Shown here: positions 1-7,086 of the stretch, piece by piece | How positions within the stretch are numbered: the stretch's first letter is position 1 | Layout: each line of letters starts with the position of its first letter | Origin: an uncultured Oscillibacter sp. | GTDB lineage: Bacteria; Bacillota; Clostridia; Oscillospirales; Oscillospiraceae | Direction of reading: 5' to 3' | DNA length: 51,397 nucleotides | NCBI GenBank assembly: GCA_910579435.1 | Contig: CAJTVF010000013.1 | Location: 1 to 51,397 of the forward strand | Position numbers and translations under genes: made by a program | The notes under the pieces: generated by a model | Database searches by the model: none | What the model saw: only the letters and a program-made list of their open reading frames with translations | Told to the model about the DNA's origin: nothing

Positions 1-1381
1 TCAAACTGCCCGTGGCAAAGGATTCATAGAGTTTCTTTATCAGCCCGTCCAACTCTGCGGACCGTTTGCGGTCCCGGTTCAGCTTGCGTTTCAATTCCTT
101 CGCGGCGTTGTCCTGCCGAAGCTGGGAGGCGGCGCGAATCTTCTCGACAAAGCCCTTTTCATCGGAGATCGCATAGGCGCTGACGGTTTTGATGGTATCC
201 AGCAGTAGCGCCCGGACTGCCCTGGTGGTGATATAGTGGCTGCAACACTTCTGCTCGGAGTGTTTGGCGGTCAGCATATAGGTGGAGCAGTTGTAGTTAT
301 CGCTGGGATAGAGGCCGCTGTCAGGGTCAGGTTCCCACCCCTCTTTCAGCGCCCTGCCTCTGCTTCGATGGTTATACATCCTGGCCCCGCACTCGGCGCA
401 GAACAACAGCCCCGTCAGGGGATTGGCCTCGCCCGTGGTGTCCGTCCGGCGTACTGTCTGCCGTGACCGCTGGGCCAGTTTCCAGGTTTCCGGGTCAACA
501 ATAGCCTCATGGGTGTTTTCAAAAATCAGCCATTCCTCCGGGGGACGTTTTATCATCTTCTTGTCCTTATAGGAGGGCTTATAGGCGCGGAAGTTGACGG
601 TATGCCCCATATACTCCGGCTTGGCGAGCATATCCGCAACGGTGTTGCTCGTCCAGTCATAGGGACGGGACATATCCGTTTTGCTCTGGCACGTTCCCCG
701 GCCCCGCTGGGCGAGGTAGTAGGAGGGGCGCTCCACCTTGTCATTCATCAGGATTTTGGCAATGGTTAAAGGGCCTTTGCCCTCCACGCTCAACCGAAAA
801 ATGCGGCGCACAACATCCGCCGCTTCTTCGTCCACCAGCCAATGGTGCTTTTCCTCCGGGTCCTTCTTGAACCCGTAGGGGATCGTGTTGGTGACGGGCT
901 TGCCGGACCGTCCACGCACCTGATACTGCGCTTTCTGTTTCCGGCTACAGTCCCGGACGTACCACTCATTCATGATGTTCAAAAAGGGCGCAAATTCCCC
1001 CGAATTGTGGTCAAAACTGTCCACACCGTTGGAAATAGCGATAAACCGAACACCCTTCTCCCTAAACAGGATTTCCGTATAAAATCCTGTTTGCAGGTAA
1101 TCTCTCCCGACCCGGCTCATGTCCTTGGCGATCACGCAGCCGACCTTCCCGGCCTCAATGTCCGCCACAAGCCGTTTCCAACTGGGCCGCTCAAAATTGG
1201 CCCCGCTCCATCCGTCATCCGTGTAATGGACGCAATTTGTGAAACCATGCTGGGCGGCGTAGCTTTCCAACATGGCCTTTTGATTCACGACCGAGTTGCT
1301 GTCCCCAATCAATTCATCGTCATGGGACAATCTCTCATATAATGCCGTGATTTTCTCCTGCTCCAACCGCTTCTCGCTCAT
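1..1381 (-). CDS. Large serine recombinase (TnpX-like), C-terminus cut by window edge
   Basis: Site-specific recombinase of the large serine family, which excises and inserts mobile elements through a phosphoserine-DNA intermediate. About 460 residues are visible and the frame stays open at the window edge. The N-terminal resolvase domain starts with a RLSHDDE segment whose Ser19 is the likely nucleophile. Further resolvase signatures are DDGWSGANFERP and GRDYLQTG. A recombinase domain follows, then a Cys-rich ribbon near residues 328-350 (FCAECGARM) and a Lys/Arg-rich tail leaving the window. The start is ATG at 1379-1381 behind AAGGGAG. That ATG overlaps the stop of the upstream tnpW-like gene as ATGA, so translation is probably coupled. 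The family is known from Tn4451/Tn5397-type elements and many gut ICEs. The rest of the element lies to the left or is lost. Confidence 0.92.
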   Translation of the reverse strand, partial: MSEKRLEQEKITALYERLSHDDELIGDSNSVVNQKAMLESYAAQHGFTNCVHYTDDGWSGANFERPSWKRLVADIEAGKVGCVIAKDMSRVGRDYLQTGFYTEILFREKGVRFIAISNGVDSFDHNSGEFAPFLNIMNEWYVRDCSRKQKAQYQVRGRSGKPVTNTIPYGFKKDPEEKHHWLVDEEAADVVRRIFRLSVEGKGPLTIAKILMNDKVERPSYYLAQRGRGTCQSKTDMSRPYDWTSNTVADMLAKPEYMGHTVNFRAYKPSYKDKKMIKRPPEEWLIFENTHEAIVDPETWKLAQRSRQTVRRTDTTGEANPLTGLLFCAECGARMYNHRSRGRALKEGWEPDPDSGLYPSDNYNCSTYMLTAKHSEQKCCSHYITTRAVRALLLDTIKTVSAYAISDEKGFVEKIRAASQLRQDNAAKELKRKLNRDRKRSAELDGLIKKLYESFATGSL

Positions 1382-1599
1382 AGCGAACTCCCTTCAAGCG
1401 GCTGGCTCGTTTGTGGTGTGCCTATTATACCACAGTCAGCACCGTTTGTCACGGCTTCGCGCTGAATTAAACGCAGAATTTTGTCATTGATTGTCTCCTG
1501 GGCGGTGTCGCTGAAATGAACTCTGACTTTGTAGGTAGTGAAACCGATGCGGCGGTAAATGGTGGCAGTTTTCGCCTCTGCTGGTTGAATTGTAGCTAT
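1378..1599 (-). CDS. tnpW: TnpW-like small transposon protein, possible ATA start
   Basis: A 73-codon frame ends in a TGA that overlaps the recombinase ATG. The peptide contains TATIYRRIGFTTYKVRVHFS followed by DTAQETINDKILRLIQRE, the pattern of TnpW-type proteins encoded directly before TnpX-type recombinases. Their function is unknown. No ATG, GTG or TTG begins the conserved part. The best-placed initiation codon behind AAGGAAGG is ATA (1597-1599). The alternatives are an upstream CTG/TTG start or loss of the start codon. Because translation seems coupled to the recombinase, weak initiation here could set recombinase dosage. Identity is from remembered family sequence; the start is inference. 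Confidence 0.68.
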   Translation of the reverse strand: MATIQPAEAKTATIYRRIGFTTYKVRVHFSDTAQETINDKILRLIQREAVTNGADCGIIGTPQTSQPLEGSSL

Positions 1600-2002
1600 A
1601 TTGGCCTTCCTTTCTTGCGGTAGGACGCAACCCGTAGTATGATGGTGGTGGATGTTCCAGGCACACAGAAAGCCAGCCCCCGGCTGCGTAATGTCGTTTG
1701 CAGTCGAAAGCTGGCTTGAGTGCCTATGTACTTTTGTCGTGAAAGGACGTTAGTTTTCACAGCATCCAAATCATCCTCTCACTTATAGGAGAAAAACCGG
1801 GGGGTATGGCGGAACCATTTTCAAAAAGGTTTAGAAAATTTCTTGGAGCGGCCCGGTTTGTTCGCCCATCTCTATTATACGGTCAAATTGGCCATGACCG
1901 CAAAAATATGGCGATAATGCAAGATTAGGCCGTTCTGTTCTGAAAAATTGCAAAAATGCAAGATGAAATCAGAAGTGCAGAATGCACACTTGATTTTGGT
2001 GT

Positions 2003-2031
2003 AACGTGACCGACATTTTGTCGCTCACGTT
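2003..2031. repeat. Palindrome 1 with CGACA/TGTCG core
   Basis: Arms AACGTGACCGACA (2003-2015) and TGTCGCTCACGTT (2019-2031) are inverted copies with one mismatch, separated by TTT. The core resembles palindrome 2 located 142 bp downstream. It could be an operator or an origin/att-type structure. Confidence 0.7.
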
Positions 2032-2144
2032 TCTGACAAGCGAATACCATCGTTCTCCCAAGTATATTATGGGCGAAATCTAAAAAAACAGGCTAATGGC
2101 ATGACAGTCCCATTTCAAAAAACATGACACCGCCCCTCGGATAT

Positions 2145-2173
2145 ACTTCGAGCGACAATTTGTCGCTCGAAGT
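2145..2173. repeat. Palindrome 2, perfect 14-bp arms with CGACA/TGTCG core
   Basis: Arms ACTTCGAGCGACAA (2145-2158) and TTGTCGCTCGAAGT (2160-2173) are perfect inverted copies around one base. It shares the GCGACA/TGTCGC centre with palindrome 1. GGCGAAATCT follows each palindrome, about 40 bp after the first and 76 bp after the second. Confidence 0.8.
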
Positions 2174-2305
2174 TGTGCGGATATTGGTATCACCCCCTCC
2201 CATAGCACCGTCATTCACCACAAACGAGCAAGCCGCTATGTTGTATTAGGCGAAATCTCACATTCACCCTTTACAACATACATCTTTGTAAAGGAGAACA
2301 TTACC

Positions 2306-2557
2306 ATGAAAGTTACTGTGATCGGAAGCCACCTCTGCCCGGATACCCTGTACGCCCTGAACCGCCTCAGCGAGGCGAATGCGGAGATCGACTTCAAGAA
2401 CCTCTCCGCCAGCCTGCCGGACCTGAAGGCCTATCTGGCTCTGCGTCAGGACAGCCCCGCCTATGCCGACATCCGGGAGAACGGCGGAATTGGGATTCCC
2501 TGCTTTGTCCTGGAGGACGGCACGGCCACCCGGGATTTGGGAGCGGTCTTGAAGTAA
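2306..2557 (+). CDS. Glutaredoxin-like small thiol protein
   Basis: An 83-residue thioredoxin-fold protein that starts directly with the first beta strand (VTVIGSHLCPDT). Cys11 lies in a CPDT motif, so it is monothiol. The segment GGIGIPCFVLEDG carries the cis-Pro that shapes the glutathione or thiol site, with a further Cys beside it. Length fits the short glutaredoxin-related proteins annotated in Clostridia, which are of uncertain biochemical role. AAAGGAG lies 9 nt before the ATG. It stands alone between the recombinase leader and a strong two-way terminator. It could be a cargo gene of the element or the chromosomal border. Confidence 0.75.
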   Translation: MKVTVIGSHLCPDTLYALNRLSEANAEIDFKNLSASLPDLKAYLALRQDSPAYADIRENGGIGIPCFVLEDGTATRDLGAVLK

Positions 2558-2665
2558 GGCGAAACAGCGCGCCTTGCTTAAAAGCCCCGGGACGGAGGAT
2601 TCCTGCCCGGGCAAATCAGGAACATCCTGTTACGAGGCAATATGACCCCGAGCCTGTTTCGGGCA

Positions 2666-2715
2666 AAACGCATGCGGACCGCCGGAATGGCGGTCCGCAT
2701 GCGTTTGGGTTTTTG
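2666..2715. terminator. Bidirectional terminator, 18-bp stem
   Basis: AAACGCATGCGGACCGCC (2666-2683) pairs perfectly with 2689-2706 over a 5-nt loop. GGGTTTTTG follows on the plus strand, and TTTTGCCC on the minus strand. It serves the converging glutaredoxin-like gene and the glycosyltransferase gene. Confidence 0.9.
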
Positions 2716-3795
2716 TCACGCCTCCGCCGCCAGGCCCTGGAAGAAGGCGCGGTTATGCAGAACCGCGTCCGTGTCCGGCTTGAAGGAAGCGGCCAGCTCG
2801 TTCATCCGCGCCGCCCGCTCCAAATCGCCCAGGCGGCTGTAGCACACGCACAGCTGGATGCAGGGCAGGTAGCCGTAGCAGTCGGGAGAGACGAAGCCGC
2901 CCCGGCTGTCGTCCCGGGTGCAGGTCAGGGCCAGCGCGTACCAGTAGGCGGCCAGGGACAGGTTCTCCCGCTGGAAGAACCAGCGTCCCAGCTCACAGCA
3001 CACCTCGGCCCGGGGGCGGTCATAGGCGAAGCTGCGGAGCAGCGCCCGCAGGGCCTGTTCCGGCCGCTCCAGGCGTTCATAGCAATAGGCGCAGTGGCAG
3101 CAGGCGTCGATGTTGTTTTCCACCCATCCCTGGCCCTCTTCCAGAAATTCCTCAAAAACCTGGGCGGCCTCCTCATAGCGCTGGTGGTAATAGAGCTCCC
3201 GGCCATAGTAAAACTGCTGCCGGGGCTCCAGCGTCGCTCCTTGCCGCAGCTGCTTTTCGTAGATCCGCAGGTTTCGGTCCGGGTTGGAGGGGCGTGTCTT
3301 GCGGTGGGTAACGGCGAAATCGCTGTAGACCACCCGCCCCACGGGCGTAATGGCTTCATGCACCGCTCCTTCCCACCGCATGCCCGTGTGATTTTTAATG
3401 AGCCGTTCCCGGAAATAGGAAAACGTCACATTCCCATGCTCGTCGAAGCCGGTGTTATATTTCGCCATGACCACGCTGACGGCGGGGTCCAGCGTCTCCT
3501 TTAATTCCAGGAAAGCGTCCCGATCCGCGTCCAGGAGCACGTCGTCTGCGTCCAGCCACATGCAGTAGTCCTTCTCCGCCAGGGAGAAGGCGTAATTCCG
3601 GGCGGCGGCGAAGTCATCGTTCCAGTCGAACGGATAGATCCGGCTGGTGAAGCGCTCCGCGATCTCCCGCGTCCGGTCGGCGGAGCCGGTGTCTACTATG
3701 ACGATCTCATCTGCAAGGTCCGCCGCGCTCTCCAGGCAGCGGGCCAGAACATCCTCCTCATCCTTCACGATCATGCACAGGCTGACCGTAATCAT
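2716..3795 (-). CDS. GT2 glycosyltransferase with C-terminal TPR repeats
   Basis: A 359-residue cytoplasmic inverting glycosyltransferase. The GT-A fold begins at MITVSLCMIVKDEED. The DTGSADRT nucleotide-binding loop is near residue 35 and the metal-binding DADD is at 82-85. Residues of about 190-355 form TPR-like helical repeats, the architecture of SunS-like protein glycosyltransferases. The start is ATG at 3793-3795 behind AGGAGG; a longer upstream frame lacks a ribosome site. The gene lies directly downstream of two collagen-like genes on the same strand. Comparable glycosyltransferases next to bclA genes (sgtA/bclA3 in C. difficile) glycosylate the Thr-rich collagen region, so that is the likely substrate here. 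Inferred from context. Confidence 0.85.
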   Translation of the reverse strand: MITVSLCMIVKDEEDVLARCLESAADLADEIVIVDTGSADRTREIAERFTSRIYPFDWNDDFAAARNYAFSLAEKDYCMWLDADDVLLDADRDAFLELKETLDPAVSVVMAKYNTGFDEHGNVTFSYFRERLIKNHTGMRWEGAVHEAITPVGRVVYSDFAVTHRKTRPSNPDRNLRIYEKQLRQGATLEPRQQFYYGRELYYHQRYEEAAQVFEEFLEEGQGWVENNIDACCHCAYCYERLERPEQALRALLRSFAYDRPRAEVCCELGRWFFQRENLSLAAYWYALALTCTRDDSRGGFVSPDCYGYLPCIQLCVCYSRLGDLERAARMNELAASFKPDTDAVLHNRAFFQGLAAEA

Positions 3796-3831
3796 GAAGC
3801 ATCCTCCTCCGAGTTCTCGATTCAAAGCCGC

Positions 3832-3863
3832 GGGGACGGTGCCCGCGAAGGAACGCCGTCCCC
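3832..3863. other. Intercistronic inverted repeat between collagen gene and glycosyltransferase
   Basis: GGGGACGG (3832-3839) and CCGTCCCC (3856-3863) can pair over 16 nt. There is no T-run, so it is more likely an mRNA-stability or attenuating hairpin than a full terminator. Confidence 0.5.
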
Positions 3864-3887
3864 TGGATAAAACGCAGAATGCTTGGG

Positions 3888-4883
3888 TCAGCTCAGCCGG
3901 ACGATCATCAGGGACGCGCCCGCGCCGCCGCCCAGCAGCACCGCGACTCCGGCCAGCACGAGGGGGTAAAGCTGGAGGGTGATGGTGGAATTCGCAGGCA
4001 GGTTGACCTCGATCTCATTTTCAAAGCTGGAGACGGACAGCGCCGGGGCGATGATGGACGCTGTGTTGTTCACCCCGTTGATGACCAGGCGGCTGCCCAT
4101 GAGCAGGGCCGCCGTGGTATTCACATGGTAAGAAATGCGGTAGCGTCCCGCAGTGGCCACCGTGAACACGGTGTTCCCGGCGTTCGGGGCGATGTCCGCC
4201 GAGAGCACCTGGGCGCTGGGCAGAGGAATGGGGGCGCCGCCCAGGGCCACCGACAGGCTGGTGCCCGCGGTGTTGGCGGCAAAGCCCGCTGTCGCCGTGG
4301 GGTTCGGCCCGTTCGGCCCGGTGGGGCCCGTGGCTCCTGTGGGACCTGCGGCTCCGGCGGGGCCGGCCGCGCCAACCGCTCCGGCGGGGCCGGCCGTGCC
4401 GGCAGCGCCGTCGGGACCTGTGGCCCCGGCGGCTCCGGCGGCTCCGGCGGCGCCCGTGCCGCCCGTGGAGCCGGTCGCGCCTGTGGGACCCGTGGGGCCC
4501 TCAGCTCCGGCGGCTCCGTCCGCGCCCGTGGCCCCGGCGGGGCCGGGCAGTCCGTCCGCACCGGTGGGACCGGCGGGGCCGGTGGGGCCGGTGAATACCG
4601 GCGCGTCCAGCGCCCCGTTCAGCTTTGCGCCCAGCAGCAGCTGCTGCTGGGTGATCTCGTCCAGCGTCTTGCGAACGCTTTCGTTCACCTTTAAAACGTC
4701 CTCAACATCCGCGCCTCCGCTGAGTCCGGGCAGGGTGCCCAGGACAAATTGCAGCTTTTCGCCCTCGGCATTTAAAATATGGCTCAGGCTCAGCTCCTCG
4801 GCGGCGATGGAGGAAATGATCTCATTGACGCTTCCGTCCCGGGTCAGGGGGGGATCGATCAGGGGATAATTGGGCATCGACAT
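3888..4883 (-). CDS. BclA-like collagen-repeat spore-surface protein
   Basis: A 331-residue protein in three parts. Residues 1-97 are a helical N-terminal region (MSMPNYPLIDPP, then EIISSIAAEELSLSHIL) of the kind found at the start of clostridial spore-coat collagen proteins, where it probably anchors the protein. Residues of about 98-194 are about 32 Gly-X-Y triplets rich in GPT, GAT and GPA; Thr in the third position offers O-glycosylation sites. The remainder is a hydrophobic beta-rich C-terminal domain of the BclA/C1q-TNF type that trimerises and nucleates the triple helix. The start is ATG 4881-4883, 8 nt after AGGAGG, in preference to an upstream GTG inside that ribosome site. Only 13 bp separates it from the truncated paralogue upstream. 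Confidence 0.85.
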   Translation of the reverse strand: MSMPNYPLIDPPLTRDGSVNEIISSIAAEELSLSHILNAEGEKLQFVLGTLPGLSGGADVEDVLKVNESVRKTLDEITQQQLLLGAKLNGALDAPVFTGPTGPAGPTGADGLPGPAGATGADGAAGAEGPTGPTGATGSTGGTGAAGAAGAAGATGPDGAAGTAGPAGAVGAAGPAGAAGPTGATGPTGPNGPNPTATAGFAANTAGTSLSVALGGAPIPLPSAQVLSADIAPNAGNTVFTVATAGRYRISYHVNTTAALLMGSRLVINGVNNTASIIAPALSVSSFENEIEVNLPANSTITLQLYPLVLAGVAVLLGGGAGASLMIVRLS

Positions 4884-4896
4884 ACCATGCACCTCC

Positions 4897-5433
4897 TTAG
4901 CTCAGGCGGGTGATCATCAGCGAAGCGCCCGCAGAGCCCGGAAGCAGCGTTGCGGCGGACACGATCCCGAACATACGCAGAGATACGGTGGTTCCGGCAG
5001 CCAAATCCAGCAGGATCTCATTGGAGAAATGGCTGAGGGACACCAGCGGTGCAATGGTAGAGGCGGTGTTCGCGGAGCCGTTGATGACCAGGGCGGTCCC
5101 GCTGGCCAGGGCGGCGGTGGTGTTCACCTCATAGGACAGGCGGTAACGTCCGGCGGTGTTGACCGTGAACACCGTATTGGCGGCGTTCACCGTGATATCG
5201 GCGGGGAGCACCTGGCTGTCCGGCAGCGGGATCAGAACGCCGCCCAGCACGACCGCCAGCACAGTGCCGCTGGTGTTGGCCGCGAAGCTGGAGGTGGCAG
5301 TGACGTTGACGCCCGTGGGGCCGGTAGCGCCGGTAGCGCCCGTGGCCCCGGCAGCGCCGGTGGGACCCGTGGCCCCGGTGGGGCCGGTAGCGCCCGTGGC
5401 CCCGGCAGCGCCCGTCGCTCCAGTAGCGCCGTC
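4897..5433 (-). pseudogene. Second BclA-like collagen protein, 5' part lost
   Basis: This encodes about 13 Gly-X-Y triplets followed by a complete BclA-like C-terminal domain closely related to its neighbour (shared SSFAANTSGT, NTVFTVNTAGRYR and GASLMITRLS-type segments). The anchoring N-terminal region and most of the collagen stalk are absent. Homology stops near 5433, where mobile-element sequence begins, and the missing part does not reappear on the far side of that element. The frame still opens about 30 nt further, but with no good ribosome site. The promoter of the three-gene spore-surface unit was probably lost as well. Confidence 0.8.
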
Positions 5434-5436
5434 AAT

Positions 5437-5483
5437 ATATGCACAACATAGGAAACCCCGCAATTATGCGGATTGTTCATATC
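5437..5483. repeat. Nested dyad at the element/collagen-gene junction
   Basis: ATATGCACAA (5437-5446) and TTGTTCATAT (5474-5483) are inverted with one mismatch. They enclose CCGC-AATTAT-GCGG (5458-5471). It lies at the exact break in the collagen gene and may be a recombination half-site or an operator. Confidence 0.55.
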
Positions 5484-5579
5484 TTAAAGACAATTAAACA
5501 GCCCTTATAATTACACCAAAAACGCCGTAGCAAGGTTGGACAAGCCTTGATATGGCGTTTTTAAGTGGGGGATTTTCTG

Positions 5580-5612
5580 CGCCGTAGGTTTCCAAAATCT
5601 GCGGCGTTTTTT
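5580..5612 (+). terminator. Terminator-like hairpin before the rep-like gene
   Basis: CGCCG (5580-5584) and CGGCG (5602-5606) are followed by TTTTTT. A second inverted repeat, AAAAACGCC (5518-5526) with GGCGTTTTT (5554-5562), lies just upstream. Such tandem hairpins before element replication genes suggest transcription attenuation. Confidence 0.55.
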
Positions 5613-5643
5613 CATGTCCAGACACCGAAAGGAGCGGAGAACC

Positions 5644-6745
5644 ATGCCAGTATTCCGCGTGGAGAGGAACAAGGGGTACACGGTGATGTCCAACTACCAC
5701 CTGCGGGACAAGTCCCTGTCCCTGAAAGCCAAGGGCCTGCTGTCGCAGATTTTGTCACTCCCGGAAGATTGGGATTACACCCTGTCCGGCCTGTGCTATA
5801 TCAACCGGGAGAGCAAGGACGCTATTCGTTCCGCCGTCAACGAATTGGAGCGGGCCGGGTACATCGAGCGCCACCAGACCACGGACGAAAGCGGCAAGTT
5901 CAGCAGCAACGAGTACATCATCCACGAACAGCCTGTTTCTTTGCCACCGTCGTTGGATAAACCGTCGTCGGAAAACCCGACAACAGGAAAACCGACGTCG
6001 GAAAATCCAACGCAATTAAGGAAGCACTGATTTAATCAACGCGTGCAGATTTGCGCCAGAAATTTTTGCTGGCAAGGAAGAAAATTGCAGGAATCCTGGC
6101 GGATTTCAAGATTTTCTGACGCAGATCAGCGGAAATTTATGGCGTAAAGATGTGCGCGGGGATTAAATCAGTGCTTCCTTAAATAAAGATAGAGTAACTA
6201 AAGACCAAGCTATTACTGACCCATCAATTACCCATTCCTTTCCCTCCCTTTCACCCCCTCCCCTCGTCGGCACAAGCTCCACATCCCTCGCTTCGCCGCA
6301 AGCGGCAAAGCTCACTCGCTGCGCTGTGCCTCCTCTCCCCACGCAACCCGCTTCGCTGGGCTTGCGTGGGGGCCCCGGAGTTGCGGCTTCGCCGCCGGAA
6401 AGGAAAAGAACGGAAGCGGCCACGCAGAGCGCCGTTGAGATTTATCGGGACATCATCAAGGAGAATATCGAGTACGACCACCTCCTGCGCCACTCCAAGA
6501 TCGACCGGGAGGAATTGGACGGCATCGTGGAATTGCTGGTGGAAACCGTCTGCACGGCCCGCAAGACAATCCGGGTGGCCGGTGACGACTACCCCGCCGA
6601 GCTGGTAAAGGCCAAGCTGCTGAAACTCAACAGCGGCCATATTGAGTTCGTCATGGACTGTATGCGGGAGAACACCACGAAAATCCGCAACATCAAGAAA
6701 ATCATGCGTTTTCCACAACTGCAATTAATATTTTGCTACAAATGA
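5644..6745 (+). pseudogene. Replication-initiator-like winged-helix protein (DUF6017 type), split by a 159-bp repeat
   Basis: The N-terminal half (MPVFRVERNKGYTVMSNYHL, winged helix with SLSLKAKGLLSQILSLPEDW) starts at ATG 5644 behind AAAGGAG. It reads to 6019, where the repeat inserts and gives a stop at 6030. After the repeat the same frame resumes at 6179. It passes a Pro/Ser-rich linker and then the C-terminal domain (YRDIIKENIEYDHLL, then DEL-rich helices, TTKIRNIKK). Removing the repeat plus one TTAA restores a continuous frame. Homology ends near 6700, after which an unrelated tail leads to TGA 6743-6745. Family members are common on Firmicutes conjugative elements and resemble plasmid replication initiators; exact function is unproven. 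Doubly broken and presumably dead. Confidence 0.82.
6020..6178 (-). repeat. Foldback repeat family A, copy 1 (159 bp, TTAA duplication)
   Basis: Terminal inverted repeats are GGAAGCACTGATTTAATC and its complement. The flanks are TTAA at 6016-6019 and 6179-6182. The whole element is an imperfect palindrome with no coding capacity. It is in inverse orientation to copy 2 at 19281-19439 and nearly identical to it. It interrupts the rep-like gene, so it arrived after the mobile element. Confidence 0.93.
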
Positions 6746-6759
6746 AAGGAAACGATTAT

Positions 6760-6967
6760 GGAACTGACTTTGCTGCTTGTAGGATGTAACCGGTACATAA
6801 TAGTTCATGCTGTTGACTTGAAGAACCACTCCGCAAAGGAATTTCGGCTTGCGCTACGCTCCGTAATCCATATTCGGAACCCGGCTAAAACCTCGTTTCT
6901 CCTGCTCCACATTTTTCAGAAAATTCACATACCGCAAATCGACGGTATAAAAATTGAGCTTGTCCAT
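6760..6967 (-). pseudogene. ToxN/AbiQ-type toxin fragment with an internal stop
   Basis: Reading from ATG 6965-6967 gives KLNFYTVDLRYVNFLK, then RVPNMDYGA, a TAG stop at 6854-6856, then in the same frame RKPKFLCGVVLQVNSMNYYV and PVTSYKQQ. This matches the N-terminal half of ToxN/AbiQ endoribonucleases, the protein component of type III toxin-antitoxin and abortive-infection systems. The C-terminal half is missing because the frame runs into the rep-like gene debris. I see no tandem-repeat RNA antitoxin beside it. Two lesions make it a fossil. Family assignment is from remembered sequence pattern. Confidence 0.7.
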
Positions 6968-6980
6968 AGCAACCTATGCC

Positions 6981-7070
6981 CTTCCCCCTCTGGAGGAACG
7001 GGAGGCCGTCCTGCTGTTCAATGAGAACACAAAGCTGACAGAGGAAAAAACGGTAGAATACATGATTTGA
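6981..7070 (+). pseudogene. Unidentified C-terminal protein fragment
   Basis: An open stretch reads LPPLEEREAVLLFNENTKLT and then EEKTVEYMI before TGA 7068-7070. Composition and periodicity look like a genuine helical C-terminus, but no start codon is present. It is probably another remnant of the decayed element. I do not recognise the family. Confidence 0.35.
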
Positions 7071-7086
7071 AGGGAGCGCATTCACT

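Larger units (their letters stand above)
1600..2280. other. Gene-free leader of the recombinase unit with inverted repeats
   Basis: I see no coding frame. An 8-bp inverted repeat, AAGCCAGC (1670-1677) and GCTGGCTT (1710-1717), could form a hairpin in the recombinase 5' region. Two larger palindromes (2003-2031 and 2145-2173) and a repeated decamer GGCGAAATCT (2072-2081 and 2249-2258) are described separately. The stretch is more AT-rich than the chromosomal genes to its right and probably belongs to the mobile element. Confidence 0.6.

Noticed and set aside
4153..4869. Plus-strand Pro/Ala/Val-rich frame opposite the collagen repeats
   Set aside because: The complement of Gly-Pro/Ala-Thr triplets reads as an Ala/Pro/Val repeat. 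There is no start signal.
6758..7024. 88-codon plus-strand frame overlapping the ToxN fossil
   Set aside because: The opposite strand carries a recognisable protein pattern across the same bases. This frame is its shadow with no ribosome site.
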